From NCBI RefSeq assembly GCF_946482535.1, contig NZ_CAMLRU010000019.1, positions 1-22,177 on the forward strand: a stretch of DNA of 22,177 nt, read 5' to 3'. Every line of letters starts with the position of its first letter. Positions within the stretch are counted from its first letter, which is position 1. The position numbers were made by a program, and so were the translations under genes. The notes under the pieces were generated by a model, which was not told the origin of the DNA, ran no database searches, and saw nothing but the letters and a program-made list of their open reading frames with translations. Below, piece by piece: positions 7,095-15,382 of this stretch. The stretch comes from an uncultured Flavobacterium sp. (GTDB taxonomy: Bacteria > Bacteroidota > Bacteroidia > Flavobacteriales > Flavobacteriaceae).

Positions 7095-9254
7095 TTAATT
7101 CTTCTTGAGTAAAACCTTTTCCTGAGTAAACTGATAAGCCACATCCAAGAAAGCAATCATCTTGCTCCAATTGGCATTGGTCTCATAATAGTTTTTATAA
7201 TATTTAAAGGTTTTGATGACCAATTGATTGCCTTTGATTTCTGCAGATGAAGTAAATCCTCCGGTTTCATTTTCTACCTTTTTGTTTAGTTTTTCCAATC
7301 CTGAAACGCTATAGCCGGCCGGAATTTCCAAAATAATTTCATTCTCAAAAGAACGCGGATAAACCATGTAAATGTTGTTTTTGCGGTCTTTCTCTTTTTG
7401 GTCGATTTCTATTTGTGAAGTCAACATTTTTCCAATTTCAATCAAATATTTATCGCCCGCTTTTTTGATTAAATTATTTTTAACCGTAAAAGTCTCTTCC
7501 ATTTCCAAAGCCGATTTTTTGCCGTAACGACCGGTGCTTTTGATTTCAAATTTATAATCGTCTACGTCAAATTCGTATTCTTCTTCAGTCGATTTTTCGA
7601 AGGTTTCTTTTTGTTTGTCCTTCATCTTATTGATCAAAGCGTTCAACTCATTGGTGTATTGCTCTTTTTTCTTTTTGTTTTTAACGTATTCTAAAAGCTG
7701 CGTTGTGCCGTATTTTTTGTAATCTTCATAAACATAATCATAGAAATTGAACTTGTCACTTTGCTCATTTTCTTTTAAATGACCCAAATAAGAGGATTCT
7801 CTTTTTACGGCAAAACCGGTAAAATTGTCTAAGGTTAAAGTCGTTTTGGTTTTATAACTGTTTTCCTGATAAGTACTTGACGGAAGCACTACTGTTGAGG
7901 CATCGGTCACTTTTTTGCCTTTAGAAACTTCCAAAACATAAGCCTTAGAATTTTCTACCGTATAATCAATTTGGTCCGCGCTGGTATAAGGCGAAAAGTA
8001 TTGTAAATACACCGGGTTTTTGGTGTTCACGCGAATGAGTTTAGTCACATTACCTTGTATCAACAAATCATCAATAGAACCGTTATATCTTGGTGTGGCC
8101 ACGATGATGTCATAGTCGATTTCATTCTTTTTGAGGAAGTACATAAAGTAATTGATGAAAGACTCTTCGGTGCTAAAAAATATCGGGTTGTAGCCGTAAT
8201 ATTCAAAAGGGTAAAAAAGCTTGGTTTCATTAACCACAAAGGCTTCAATATAGCGCGTATAATATTCGTGGCGACAGAAATAATAAACCTCGCGAATCTT
8301 TTCTTCATCGCTGGCGAAAGTTTTGCCTTTTAAGAAGTCCTTAATCGGATCTAAATTTCCGTTAGGGACAAACTTTTTGTTGTAATAATCGTAAATGTCT
8401 TGTTTGGCGACAGTTTTCTTGATTTCTTTTTCGCTTTCAGATAAAAATCCATCGGCTAATTTTTCAAACTTACCCGAACGGGCAAAAATAACCTGAAACT
8501 TGTAACAAGGCATTTCGGCTAAAGGATAAAACCAACGAGGAAATTCGTTCTTTTCGATGTTTTTTTCGGCCAATTCATAGCTTCTTTCGCCACTGTTTTT
8601 GGTTGGAATTTGTTTCAATTCCGGCGCACCGTTATAGGTGTTGAAGTTTACGAAGAAGTCGTTTTCTGTTTCCAGGGTAATTTTCAAATCCATCGTGGGA
8701 TAAACATCTCCTAAAGGCGTTTCAACCGCTTCAAAGCTGTAATCATATACCGATTTGAAAGGTTCAATACTGTAGAAATAAAAGTCGATGATGTCTCCGA
8801 CTTCCAAATTTGAAATGGCTAGTTTTTGTTCGCCATTGACTTCTTTGGCTTCTTTTTCAGCATCAATTTCAATTTCTTTTCCGTCTGGTTTTACCACTTT
8901 TACACCAATAAAATTGGTGCCTCTTCGCCAAAAACCGCTACCGTAAGCTTTGTTGGAATAGAATTTAGTCTTATAAGAAAACTGTGAAAACTCGGTTACT
9001 GCGGCTTGATCTTGAAGTTTGATTCTTTTGCGGATGGCCGAAGTATAAGTAACATTGGCCCCAAATTTATGATAGTTATAATGTTCTCTTTTGTGAATGA
9101 TAACCGCCGACTCGTTTTTCCATTTATCGGGAACCGTATTGGCTTTTTTAAATTCATCTTTGGCGCCCCAAAAAAATTCTTTCACTTCTTTTTTATCTTG
9201 TGCTACCATCGAAGTGGATACGAATAGCAAAAGCAGTAACAGTTTGGCTTTCAT
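7095..9254 (-). CDS. DUF3857-type exported protein with inactivated transglutaminase-like domain
   Basis: The 719-residue protein begins with a signal peptide (KAK, then a Leu-rich core, cleavage near VAQ, residue 19). Layout: a beta-rich N-terminal DUF3857-type region (about 50-260, including the 'ISNLEVGDIIDFYFYSIEPF' motif that defines these proteins), a transglutaminase-core-like region (about 310-430) and a beta-rich C-terminal domain. In the core, EEKIREVYYFCRHEYYTRYI aligns with the helix before the active site of its upstream neighbour. Where that neighbour has GDCK, this protein reads STEESF (361-366), and the later His and Asp positions are also not recognisable, so transglutaminase or protease activity is unlikely. 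It starts 13 bases after the stop of its paralogue, so the two form one transcript and probably work together in the periplasm or at the outer membrane. Substrate and role are unknown. Confidence 0.8.
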   Translation of the reverse strand: MKAKLLLLLLFVSTSMVAQDKKEVKEFFWGAKDEFKKANTVPDKWKNESAVIIHKREHYNYHKFGANVTYTSAIRKRIKLQDQAAVTEFSQFSYKTKFYSNKAYGSGFWRRGTNFIGVKVVKPDGKEIEIDAEKEAKEVNGEQKLAISNLEVGDIIDFYFYSIEPFKSVYDYSFEAVETPLGDVYPTMDLKITLETENDFFVNFNTYNGAPELKQIPTKNSGERSYELAEKNIEKNEFPRWFYPLAEMPCYKFQVIFARSGKFEKLADGFLSESEKEIKKTVAKQDIYDYYNKKFVPNGNLDPIKDFLKGKTFASDEEKIREVYYFCRHEYYTRYIEAFVVNETKLFYPFEYYGYNPIFFSTEESFINYFMYFLKKNEIDYDIIVATPRYNGSIDDLLIQGNVTKLIRVNTKNPVYLQYFSPYTSADQIDYTVENSKAYVLEVSKGKKVTDASTVVLPSSTYQENSYKTKTTLTLDNFTGFAVKRESSYLGHLKENEQSDKFNFYDYVYEDYKKYGTTQLLEYVKNKKKKEQYTNELNALINKMKDKQKETFEKSTEEEYEFDVDDYKFEIKSTGRYGKKSALEMEETFTVKNNLIKKAGDKYLIEIGKMLTSQIEIDQKEKDRKNNIYMVYPRSFENEIILEIPAGYSVSGLEKLNKKVENETGGFTSSAEIKGNQLVIKTFKYYKNYYETNANWSKMIAFLDVAYQFTQEKVLLKKN

Positions 9255-9267
9255 TTTATTGTTATTT

Positions 9268-11181
9268 TTATTTGGATAAGGTAATTTGTTGGTTGTAATT
9301 TTCGATTAGTTTTTTGTTGAAATCATTCCATTTTTCAATTTCATTGGCCTTGATACAACCATTTTTAAACAAGAAAGTTTTTTTGTAAACGATTTCCTTT
9401 CCGGTGTTTTCAAAACTGAGGTTGATGTCAAAATTAGGTTCTTTAATAACTAAATTCGAAGGTATTTTGGTCACTTTATAACCATCGGGAATTTTTAAAG
9501 TTATGAGAGAATTGAAGTTGGTTTTATAATCCATTTCATAATCTACTTTTCTGTCTTTTAATTCGAAATTTTTGTACTCATTCATAAAGTCTAAGTCGAT
9601 GTAAATTTCGTCATCAAAAGAGGAAACTTTGTTGGAAATGGCAATGCTATAGTCGAGTGTCAACGGAATATCGCGGTTATTGAAGTCGCTTGTCTTCACC
9701 TCTTTTACCTGTATGCTTTTGTTTTGTCTGGATAAAAACCCGTCTAAGCGTTCTTTCTTTTTACTGGTTTCAAAACTGTTGTATACATTTAAAAATTGGG
9801 TTTTGCTTTCCCCATAAAAACTTTTATTGCATGTGCCAACGATAGTTTCATTTTCAATACTAAGTGTGGCTTTGAAAAGCTCTTTATTTGCGTCTGCAGT
9901 TCCGCCGGGTACTTTCTCGATGATACATTTTTCGCCGTCTTCAATCATGACTTCTTTGTTTTGAATGCGCTCGGCATAATCTCCCAAAGAGTTGAATTTT
10001 TCGGTTCCGTCAAGGTATATCTTTTTGCCTTTGTGAAATAAAGTACAAATCATGTGGTTGTCCACAGCCAAAGACGGCGTTCGGTAATCGTAGGCGATGT
10101 GTTTGGTGCCAATCCAAGTCAGACGCGCATCAAAACCGGCCAGTTTCAACATTTGTTTGATTAGGTTGGCCATGCCTTTACAGTCGCCATATCTTTTGGT
10201 AAAAACATTGTTGGATTCATCGGGTTTGAAACCGGCGATACCGTCTTCAAAAGCGATGTAACGAATATTATCTTGTACCCAATAATAGATATTTTTGATT
10301 TTTTCTTCGTCGGTTTTGGCACCGGCGGTTAGCTCTGTTACTTTGTCTTTGAGTACATTGGTGTCATCTTTCATCATTAACACTAAGGAGCGATACCATT
10401 TGTATAGGTCATTGTAGTCTCTGAACAAAGGGGTTTTAACACCGTCTTTGCTAAATGATTTGGCCAAAATTAAAATATGCGGATAAAGGTAACTTCTTCC
10501 GGGCGTTTCTTCTTCTTTGTAGAGCGCCGGAACGTCATCAAAGGTGTAAGTCACATGTGTAATATTGCCTTCTTGGGAAGTTGTTTTGGTGATTTTATGA
10601 CCTTCAAAATTAAATTCTTTTAACTCAACTTCGAGCCAATTCGGAATATCAAAGGAGATTTTTTTCTTTAAAATAGGGTATTCATCATTGAAATACAGTG
10701 CCGTAAAATATTTTACGTCATCGTATTTTTTCTCCATTTCATATTTGTAATTATAGCCCTGAACCGGGAAATCAACGGCGATGTATTTTACTTTGGCATC
10801 GTTATAAAATAAATCTTTGTCTTTGTAAAATTCGTCTGTTACTCTAAACTGTGCGGGTTTGTCGTTTCGGTATTTTAAGCTAAAAGTTTGAATGCTCGAT
10901 TCGCTGTCATAGAACTCATACTTATGAATGTCAGCTCGATGGTTGATATTCATCAAGTTTTCTTTAGCGGTATGATTGACAATAACTTTCCCGTCTTTTT
11001 TGTTTAGGTCAAAGCTGATATAATCATTGCTTTCCAGAATAGCAATGTCGTCTTTAGCATATTTTTCCCTTAATTGTTTTGCCTTGGTAATGTCTTCCGG
11101 AGTTGGATCAATCCCTTTTTGCGCTAAAACAGTATTTACAAAAAGGCATAAAAAACCCAACAAAAGTTGAGAGGTTTTCAT
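9268..11181 (-). CDS. DUF3857/transglutaminase-like exported protein with intact catalytic triad
   Basis: The 637-residue protein has a signal peptide (cleavage near VLAQ, residues 18-21), a beta-rich DUF3857-type N-terminal half and a transglutaminase-like core near 290-400. The core shows IYYWVQDNIRYIAFEDGIAG (298-317), then YGDCKGMANLIKQML with Cys334, NHMI with His376 and YLDGTEKF with Asp391: the complete Cys-His-Asp triad of papain-fold transglutaminase-like enzymes. Such bacterial domains act as transglutaminases or as cysteine proteases/peptidases, and which applies cannot be read here. Its C-terminal third is again beta-rich (DUF3858-like). It lies 13 bases upstream of the inactive paralogue. 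A near-consensus -7 box TATATTTC (minus strand, 11204-11197) sits 15 bases before the ATG. The thioesterase ends only 51 bases further upstream, so read-through is also possible. Confidence 0.85.
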   Translation of the reverse strand: MKTSQLLLGFLCLFVNTVLAQKGIDPTPEDITKAKQLREKYAKDDIAILESNDYISFDLNKKDGKVIVNHTAKENLMNINHRADIHKYEFYDSESSIQTFSLKYRNDKPAQFRVTDEFYKDKDLFYNDAKVKYIAVDFPVQGYNYKYEMEKKYDDVKYFTALYFNDEYPILKKKISFDIPNWLEVELKEFNFEGHKITKTTSQEGNITHVTYTFDDVPALYKEEETPGRSYLYPHILILAKSFSKDGVKTPLFRDYNDLYKWYRSLVLMMKDDTNVLKDKVTELTAGAKTDEEKIKNIYYWVQDNIRYIAFEDGIAGFKPDESNNVFTKRYGDCKGMANLIKQMLKLAGFDARLTWIGTKHIAYDYRTPSLAVDNHMICTLFHKGKKIYLDGTEKFNSLGDYAERIQNKEVMIEDGEKCIIEKVPGGTADANKELFKATLSIENETIVGTCNKSFYGESKTQFLNVYNSFETSKKKERLDGFLSRQNKSIQVKEVKTSDFNNRDIPLTLDYSIAISNKVSSFDDEIYIDLDFMNEYKNFELKDRKVDYEMDYKTNFNSLITLKIPDGYKVTKIPSNLVIKEPNFDINLSFENTGKEIVYKKTFLFKNGCIKANEIEKWNDFNKKLIENYNQQITLSK

Positions 11182-11232
11182 TGTACAGAATTTTTGGAAA
11201 TATACTGTTTTTTTGAATAAAAAAAACGCCTG

Positions 11233-11742
11233 CTAAACAAATAACGCTTTTAGTTCGGTAGCGTCGTGAGGATTCATTTTTCCGGCCAAGACCAAGCTCA
11301 ATTGTTTTCGGCGAAGTGCTGCATCGAATCTTGATTTTTCCAACTCAGTTTCCGGTTCCAACGCAGGAACAGGAACAGGATTTCCGGTCTCATCAACAGC
11401 AACAAAAGTATAGATGGCTTCGTTAGCCTTAGTTCTGTTTCCCGATTCTCGGTCTTCAATCCAAACATCAATAAAAATTTCCATCGATGAAGTAAAAGCT
11501 CTCGAAACTTTGGCTTCTACAGTGACCACACTTCCCAACGGAATCGCACGATTAAAAGCCACGTGATTTACCGATGCAGTGACCACAATTCTGCGAGAAT
11601 GTCTGCGCGCGGCTATACTGGCAGCGCGGTCCATACGGGCTAATAATTCACCGCCAAAAAGGTTGTTCAAAGGATTGGTTTCGCTGGGTAACACTAAATC
11701 GGTTAAAACCGTTAAGGAATCGGAAGGATATTTAGGCGTCAT
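11233..11742 (-). CDS. Acyl-CoA thioesterase (hotdog fold, YciA/BFIT type)
   Basis: This 169-residue cytoplasmic protein is a single hotdog domain that hydrolyses acyl-CoA thioesters to free fatty acid and CoA. It shows the acyl-CoA hydrolase pattern NPLNNLFGGELLARMDRAAS (23-42), with the conserved Asn and Asp38, followed by ASVNHVAFNRAIPLGSVVTV, the central hotdog strand with 'D/N.v.F..p...Gd.v'. A C-terminal charged tail, RRKQLSLVLAGKM, is common to this subfamily. The chain length preferred is unknown. The ATG at 11742 is preceded by a clear -7 box only 10 bases away (11753-11760). No convincing hairpin follows the stop, so it may be co-transcribed with the DUF3857 pair downstream. Family call is secure. 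Confidence 0.9.
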   Translation of the reverse strand: MTPKYPSDSLTVLTDLVLPSETNPLNNLFGGELLARMDRAASIAARRHSRRIVVTASVNHVAFNRAIPLGSVVTVEAKVSRAFTSSMEIFIDVWIEDRESGNRTKANEAIYTFVAVDETGNPVPVPALEPETELEKSRFDAALRRKQLSLVLAGKMNPHDATELKALFV

Positions 11743-11752
11743 GTTTTTTTTG

Positions 11753-11760
11753 CAAAGGTA
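11753..11760 (-). promoter_or_regulatory. -7 box TACCTTTG for the thioesterase gene
   Basis: On the minus strand TACCTTTG is a full match to TAnnTTTG, ten bases before the ATG at 11742. The upstream -33 region overlaps the 11773-11801 terminator and has no TTTG at ideal spacing. The leader would be only a few bases long. Confidence 0.55.
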
Positions 11761-11772
11761 ATTACTGAAAAC

Positions 11773-11801
11773 AAAAAATCCCGAGAAATCGGGATTTTTT
11801 T
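11773..11801 (-). terminator. Terminator after the HU-CCDC81/SPOR gene
   Basis: AAAAAATCCCGA (11773-11784), loop GAAA, TCGGGATTTTTTT (11789-11801) form a perfect stem with A/T tracts on both sides. It overlaps the stop codon of the minus-strand gene ending at 11800 and precedes the thioesterase promoter, so it insulates two same-strand genes. Confidence 0.88.
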
Positions 11802-12744
11802 ATAGTTCTTCAATCAGCAACCAAGCATCTTTGTTGTCCAATTTTTTGATGTCTTTCATAGTGTTCTGCGCATCGGCATAAGAGGAAAAACTGCCGTAAA
11901 GTACCGGGAACATGCCGTGTTTGTTGGCCGGTAATCTTTTGGCCTTAAAACCTAATTTTAACAAAGATTGATAGGCATTCTCGGCATTGCTCTCGATTCT
12001 GAAAACACCGGCAACCACATGGTAAGGCATTTTTTCATTCGGAACCGTCAAGGTTACACTCGGCAGCGGATTTTCAATAAAGAAAGTCGCTTCTTGTATT
12101 TTTTGATTGATTTTTTTCTGAACGTTAGATTGTACTAATAAAGTTTCTTGTTCTATTTGGTTCAAATAATTGTCATACAATTTGTAACCTATAACACCTG
12201 CTAATCCCAAAGAAATCGCAAAAACAGCAGCGTATTTCAACGCTTTGTAGCTTCTTCTTTTCTCCGGAGTAAAAGTAATCGGGGCTTTTTCCTCTAGGGT
12301 TTCGGCTACTTGTTTGTAAGTTTCACGTTTGATTGACGGAGAAACAAACGAACTTAACCCAAAAGATTCTTTGAGGTAATTGACTTGGTCAGCCGGAACA
12401 AACACTAGATTTTTCTCAGCATTTAAGGTAAATTCTCCAATATTTTTTACTGAAAAACGACCGTATTCCTGGATTTTATTCTTCCATTCTGAAACTTCAT
12501 TTTGAATGGCATTTACGGCCACTTCGTAGGCAATTTTTTCAGTTTGGGCCAAATGATTAGCCAATAAACCGTCGTTGTTTTTGAGGAAAGGATTGAACGA
12601 AATCAATTTTTTAGGCGGATAAAACGAATGGGCGTTTTCATCCCATTGTGCCGACTGGAATTCGGTCAAAAAAGCACCAAATCCTGGAACGGTAACACAT
12701 TGATAACGGTATAATAATTGGGAAATGTAGGGTTCAATCTTCAT
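11800..12744 (-). CDS. HU-CCDC81-type / SPOR-domain single-pass membrane protein
   Basis: The 314-residue protein has three parts. Residues 1-130 match the two Bacteroidota HU-CCDC81-type domains, with the conserved start MKIEPYISQLLYRYQCVTVP, then GFGAFL, ISFNPFLKNNDGLLANHLAQ and GRFSVKNIGEFTL. This is a fold related to HU/IHF DNA-binding proteins. A single membrane helix lies at about 168-190 (AAVFAISLGLAGVIGYKLY), and residues 241-314 are a SPOR domain (YHVVAGVFRIESNAENAYQS to WLLIEEL), which binds denuded peptidoglycan glycans at division sites. The positive segment EKRRSYKALK before the helix predicts cytoplasmic N-terminus and periplasmic SPOR. The protein could thus link a cytoplasmic HU-like module to the septal wall. 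Whether the N-terminal part binds DNA or protein is unknown. It is monocistronic, with its own promoter and terminator, and divergent from dprA. Confidence 0.85.
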   Translation of the reverse strand: MKIEPYISQLLYRYQCVTVPGFGAFLTEFQSAQWDENAHSFYPPKKLISFNPFLKNNDGLLANHLAQTEKIAYEVAVNAIQNEVSEWKNKIQEYGRFSVKNIGEFTLNAEKNLVFVPADQVNYLKESFGLSSFVSPSIKRETYKQVAETLEEKAPITFTPEKRRSYKALKYAAVFAISLGLAGVIGYKLYDNYLNQIEQETLLVQSNVQKKINQKIQEATFFIENPLPSVTLTVPNEKMPYHVVAGVFRIESNAENAYQSLLKLGFKAKRLPANKHGMFPVLYGSFSSYADAQNTMKDIKKLDNKDAWLLIEEL

Positions 12745-12749
12745 ACCAA

Positions 12750-12779
12750 CAAATTTATAGAAACAATAGTACTATCAAA
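12750..12779 (-). promoter_or_regulatory. Promoter of the HU-CCDC81/SPOR gene (TTTG-N18-TAAATTTG)
   Basis: On the minus strand TTTG (12779-12776) is followed after 18 bases by TAAATTTG (12757-12750), a very good match to the Bacteroidota TTTG / TAnnTTTG promoter. Only five bases separate the -7 box from the ATG at 12744, so the transcript is probably leaderless. Confidence 0.7.
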
Positions 12780-12822
12780 AAATTATTCACAAATTTTATT
12801 AACAATCCAAAAGAAAAATATT

Positions 12823-12830
12823 TAGTTTTG
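12823..12830 (+). promoter_or_regulatory. -7 box TAGTTTTG for dprA
   Basis: TAGTTTTG is a full match to TAnnTTTG, 15 bases before the dprA ATG (12846), in the divergent gap with the HU-CCDC81/SPOR gene. The -33 element is not well conserved. Confidence 0.5.
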
Positions 12831-12845
12831 TAGTAATTTATTGAT

Positions 12846-13958
12846 ATGAATACAACCGAACTTTTTCACATTTTAGCCCTTTTACGCATTGATGGTGTAG
12901 GTGATGTGGTGGCTAAAAAATTGATAAACCATTGTGGTTCAGCAGAAAATGTTTTTAAAGCCAAACTCAAAGAGCTAAAAGCGATTGATGGTGTCGGGGA
13001 AGTTTTGATTAAAAATCTAAAAGACAAAACCGTTTTCGAGAAAGCGCAAGCGGAATTAGAATACATTCAAAAAGAGAATCTCAAGGTTTTATATTTTCAG
13101 GAGGAAGCGTATCCGGATCGATTAAAACATTGTATTGACGGACCTGTTTTGTTATTTGCTTCCGGAAATATCGACCTTACCAACCGTAGAATGATTAGCA
13201 TCGTCGGCACAAGACAAATCACTTCTTATGGAACTGAATTTTGCAAAAAACTCTTGGAAGATTTATCGTTTTTTAATCCGATAATTGTAAGCGGATTTGC
13301 CTATGGCGTTGATATAATAGCACACCAAGCAGCCATGGAACACAACTTGCAAACTATCGGTGTTTTAGCGCATGGCTTGAACCAGATTTATCCCAAAACG
13401 CATAAAAAATACGTCGCCAAAATGGAGCAAAACGGCGGATTCCTGACTGAATTTTGGAGCAATTCCAATCCTGATAAAGAAAATTTTGTCAAACGAAACC
13501 GAATCGTTGCCGGCATGAGTGAAGCTACCATAGTCATTGAAAGTGCCGAAAAAGGAGGTTCGCTTATCACCGCCAATATGGCCAATGATTACAACCGCGA
13601 TGTGTTTGCCGTTCCCGGCAGAATTAGTGATAAATACAGCCAGGGTTGCAATGATTTGATTAAAACGCAACGCGCCAATTTGATTACTTCGGCGGCTGAT
13701 TTAGTTTATGGACTGAATTGGGAGATTGGTTCGCCAACACAGCGTGAGCAGAAAGGCATTCAAAAACAACTTTTTGTGAGTTTAGATTTTGAAGAACAAA
13801 AAATTTATGATTACTTGCAACAAAAAGGAAAACAGTTGCTTGATGTTATAGCGCTTGATTGTGATTTCCCTATTTTTAAACTTTCCCCTATTCTTTTGAC
13901 TATGGAATTGAAAGGCGTTATTAGACCGTTACCCGGTAAATTATTTGAATCGATTTAA
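12846..13958 (+). CDS. dprA: DNA-processing protein DprA
   Basis: DprA binds incoming single-stranded DNA during natural transformation, protects it and loads RecA. The 370-residue protein has the usual three parts. An N-terminal helix-hairpin-helix region (about 10-65) contains RIDGVGDVVAKKLINHCGSA and AIDGVGEVLI. The Rossmann-like DprA core (about 80-295) contains SIVGTRQITSYG (VGTR at 120-123), VSGFAYGVDIIAHQAAM (148-164), GVLAHGLNQIYP, NFVKRNRIVAGMS, EKGGSLITANMA and VFAVPGR...GCNDLI. The C-terminal winged-helix-like part (about 310-370) contains QKIYDYLQQKGKQLLDVIAL-type helices. All expected core motifs are intact. recA lies about 6 kb away on the other strand, not co-operonic. An unrecognised membrane-protein gene begins 10 bases downstream and is probably co-transcribed. 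Confidence 0.96.
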   Translation: MNTTELFHILALLRIDGVGDVVAKKLINHCGSAENVFKAKLKELKAIDGVGEVLIKNLKDKTVFEKAQAELEYIQKENLKVLYFQEEAYPDRLKHCIDGPVLLFASGNIDLTNRRMISIVGTRQITSYGTEFCKKLLEDLSFFNPIIVSGFAYGVDIIAHQAAMEHNLQTIGVLAHGLNQIYPKTHKKYVAKMEQNGGFLTEFWSNSNPDKENFVKRNRIVAGMSEATIVIESAEKGGSLITANMANDYNRDVFAVPGRISDKYSQGCNDLIKTQRANLITSAADLVYGLNWEIGSPTQREQKGIQKQLFVSLDFEEQKIYDYLQQKGKQLLDVIALDCDFPIFKLSPILLTMELKGVIRPLPGKLFESI

Positions 13959-13968
13959 AAAAACATCC

Positions 13969-15381
13969 ATGAATATCATTAAAATAGCTGCGTTATTGTC
14001 TGTTCAAACCGACCAAATCGGTTCATTTACCAAAGCAGATTTAGCCGCCATGAAAGAAAAATTGGAACAGGAAAAAGAAAGCCATTCCAATTTGACAGAC
14101 GCTTCCATAGCAAAGTTCTTTAAAGCTTTAAAAAAGCCATCCGAATTTCAAGCGGTGTTGAACAACAGAGCGTTGTTTAACTTTTTTGCCCAAAAAAATT
14201 ATTCCAAAAAACAGTTTCAAGCTGATGTTCCCGTTCAAGATACAACAGCTATTAAAGCATTTATCAAAACCTATTTCACAGAAGAACTCAATCCGGTTGT
14301 TATTGATAAAATTCAGGCCAATGATTTTCAGGAAATCGCTTTATTGGTTGAAGCGCATGCGTTTTTACCGGATGAAATTTCGGAACTGATTTACTTTTTT
14401 GCCAAAGAAAAACTCGATTTGGCCAATAGGACTTTAAAACCGCCATTTGGCGATTTTTCGAAAATACTGTACATCAAAGACGCTAATTTTTATGTCTTTC
14501 TCAATGGTTTGAAAAACGAAGCATTGGAAGAAAAAGTCAAAACATTTTTTACTACAGTGATGAATATGTATATCGCCGATAAGAGTTCTGAATTGGCGAA
14601 GAGCGTTTTCACAGCGATGAAAAATTATGAAGCTATAGGTGATCAATTGCATAAAAACATAGCCATGTTGAAAGAAAGCGCCGAGATTAATTATAAGCCT
14701 TTTGCCGTAAACCGAAAGAAATATTATTGGATTTATGCCGTAGTCGGATTGTTTATCTTAATTCGAGTTTCTTTTTTTATCAGTGAAGTTTCTGAAATCA
14801 ATGATCAATATGATAGTTATGAGACTTATGATGACTATGAAACCGATTCAGAGCCGAGAAAATTAGACCGTTATTATACGGATATGAAGTTTAAGATTGA
14901 CAGTTTCCGTACTTTTTTAGTAGAATACAATCAGGATCAAATTAAAAGATTAACCAAAATCAGCGATATTAAAACCGGGCAAAATCCGTTTGAAACGTTT
15001 TATGAAAACCAACCTACAGGCGAAAGCGGCAACAATATCAGAATACAAAACAGCAGTGATTATGATATGTTGTTATTGGAAAATGCGGTCTTATATGACA
15101 GTATAAAAATTCCGCGCACAGCTCATTTTATCAAAGCAGGTGATTTTCTCTATGTCAATTTTAATAATGTAGAAGCCAAAACCATTTTTAATGTGTATTT
15201 GGGAAAAAAATTGGCTACTTTCCAAACAGAAAGTAATCATTTATTTGTTAGAAACGGTTCTGTAGTAGAATATCGTTTCAGCGAATTGGCACCAAGTGCA
15301 AAAGCCATTTTAGCTGAAGATCACATTTTTGAAACCGATGTCAAGCTAAATTACAGAAACGGCGGATTGATAGAAGAATAG
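13969..15381 (+). CDS. Unrecognised single-pass membrane protein downstream of dprA
   Basis: I do not recognise this 470-residue protein. I chose the ATG at 13969 (N-terminus MNIIKIAALLSVQTD) over an in-frame TTG at 13945 inside dprA. Residues 1 to about 245 are soluble, mixed-charge and mostly helical, with no signal peptide. A single hydrophobic helix follows at about 250-275 (YYWIYAVVGLFILIRVSFFI), then a very acidic Tyr-rich stretch (NDQYDSYETYDDYETD, about 278-293). The remaining 175 residues contain a beta-rich C-terminal part (about 350-450) with strands such as YDMLLLENAVLYDSIKIP and AGDFLYVNFNNVEAKTIFNV. The basic RKKYY just before the helix predicts cytoplasmic N-terminus and periplasmic C-terminus. 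It follows dprA by 10 bases and converges with trpS, one base separating the stops. A link to DNA uptake is only suggested by position. Confidence 0.6.
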   Translation: MNIIKIAALLSVQTDQIGSFTKADLAAMKEKLEQEKESHSNLTDASIAKFFKALKKPSEFQAVLNNRALFNFFAQKNYSKKQFQADVPVQDTTAIKAFIKTYFTEELNPVVIDKIQANDFQEIALLVEAHAFLPDEISELIYFFAKEKLDLANRTLKPPFGDFSKILYIKDANFYVFLNGLKNEALEEKVKTFFTTVMNMYIADKSSELAKSVFTAMKNYEAIGDQLHKNIAMLKESAEINYKPFAVNRKKYYWIYAVVGLFILIRVSFFISEVSEINDQYDSYETYDDYETDSEPRKLDRYYTDMKFKIDSFRTFLVEYNQDQIKRLTKISDIKTGQNPFETFYENQPTGESGNNIRIQNSSDYDMLLLENAVLYDSIKIPRTAHFIKAGDFLYVNFNNVEAKTIFNVYLGKKLATFQTESNHLFVRNGSVVEYRFSELAPSAKAILAEDHIFETDVKLNYRNGGLIEE

Positions 15382-15382
15382 C

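Noticed and set aside
13945..13968. TTG start of the unknown gene inside dprA
   Set aside because: An ATG at 13969 with an A-rich upstream region is available, and the extra eight residues merely reread the dprA end.
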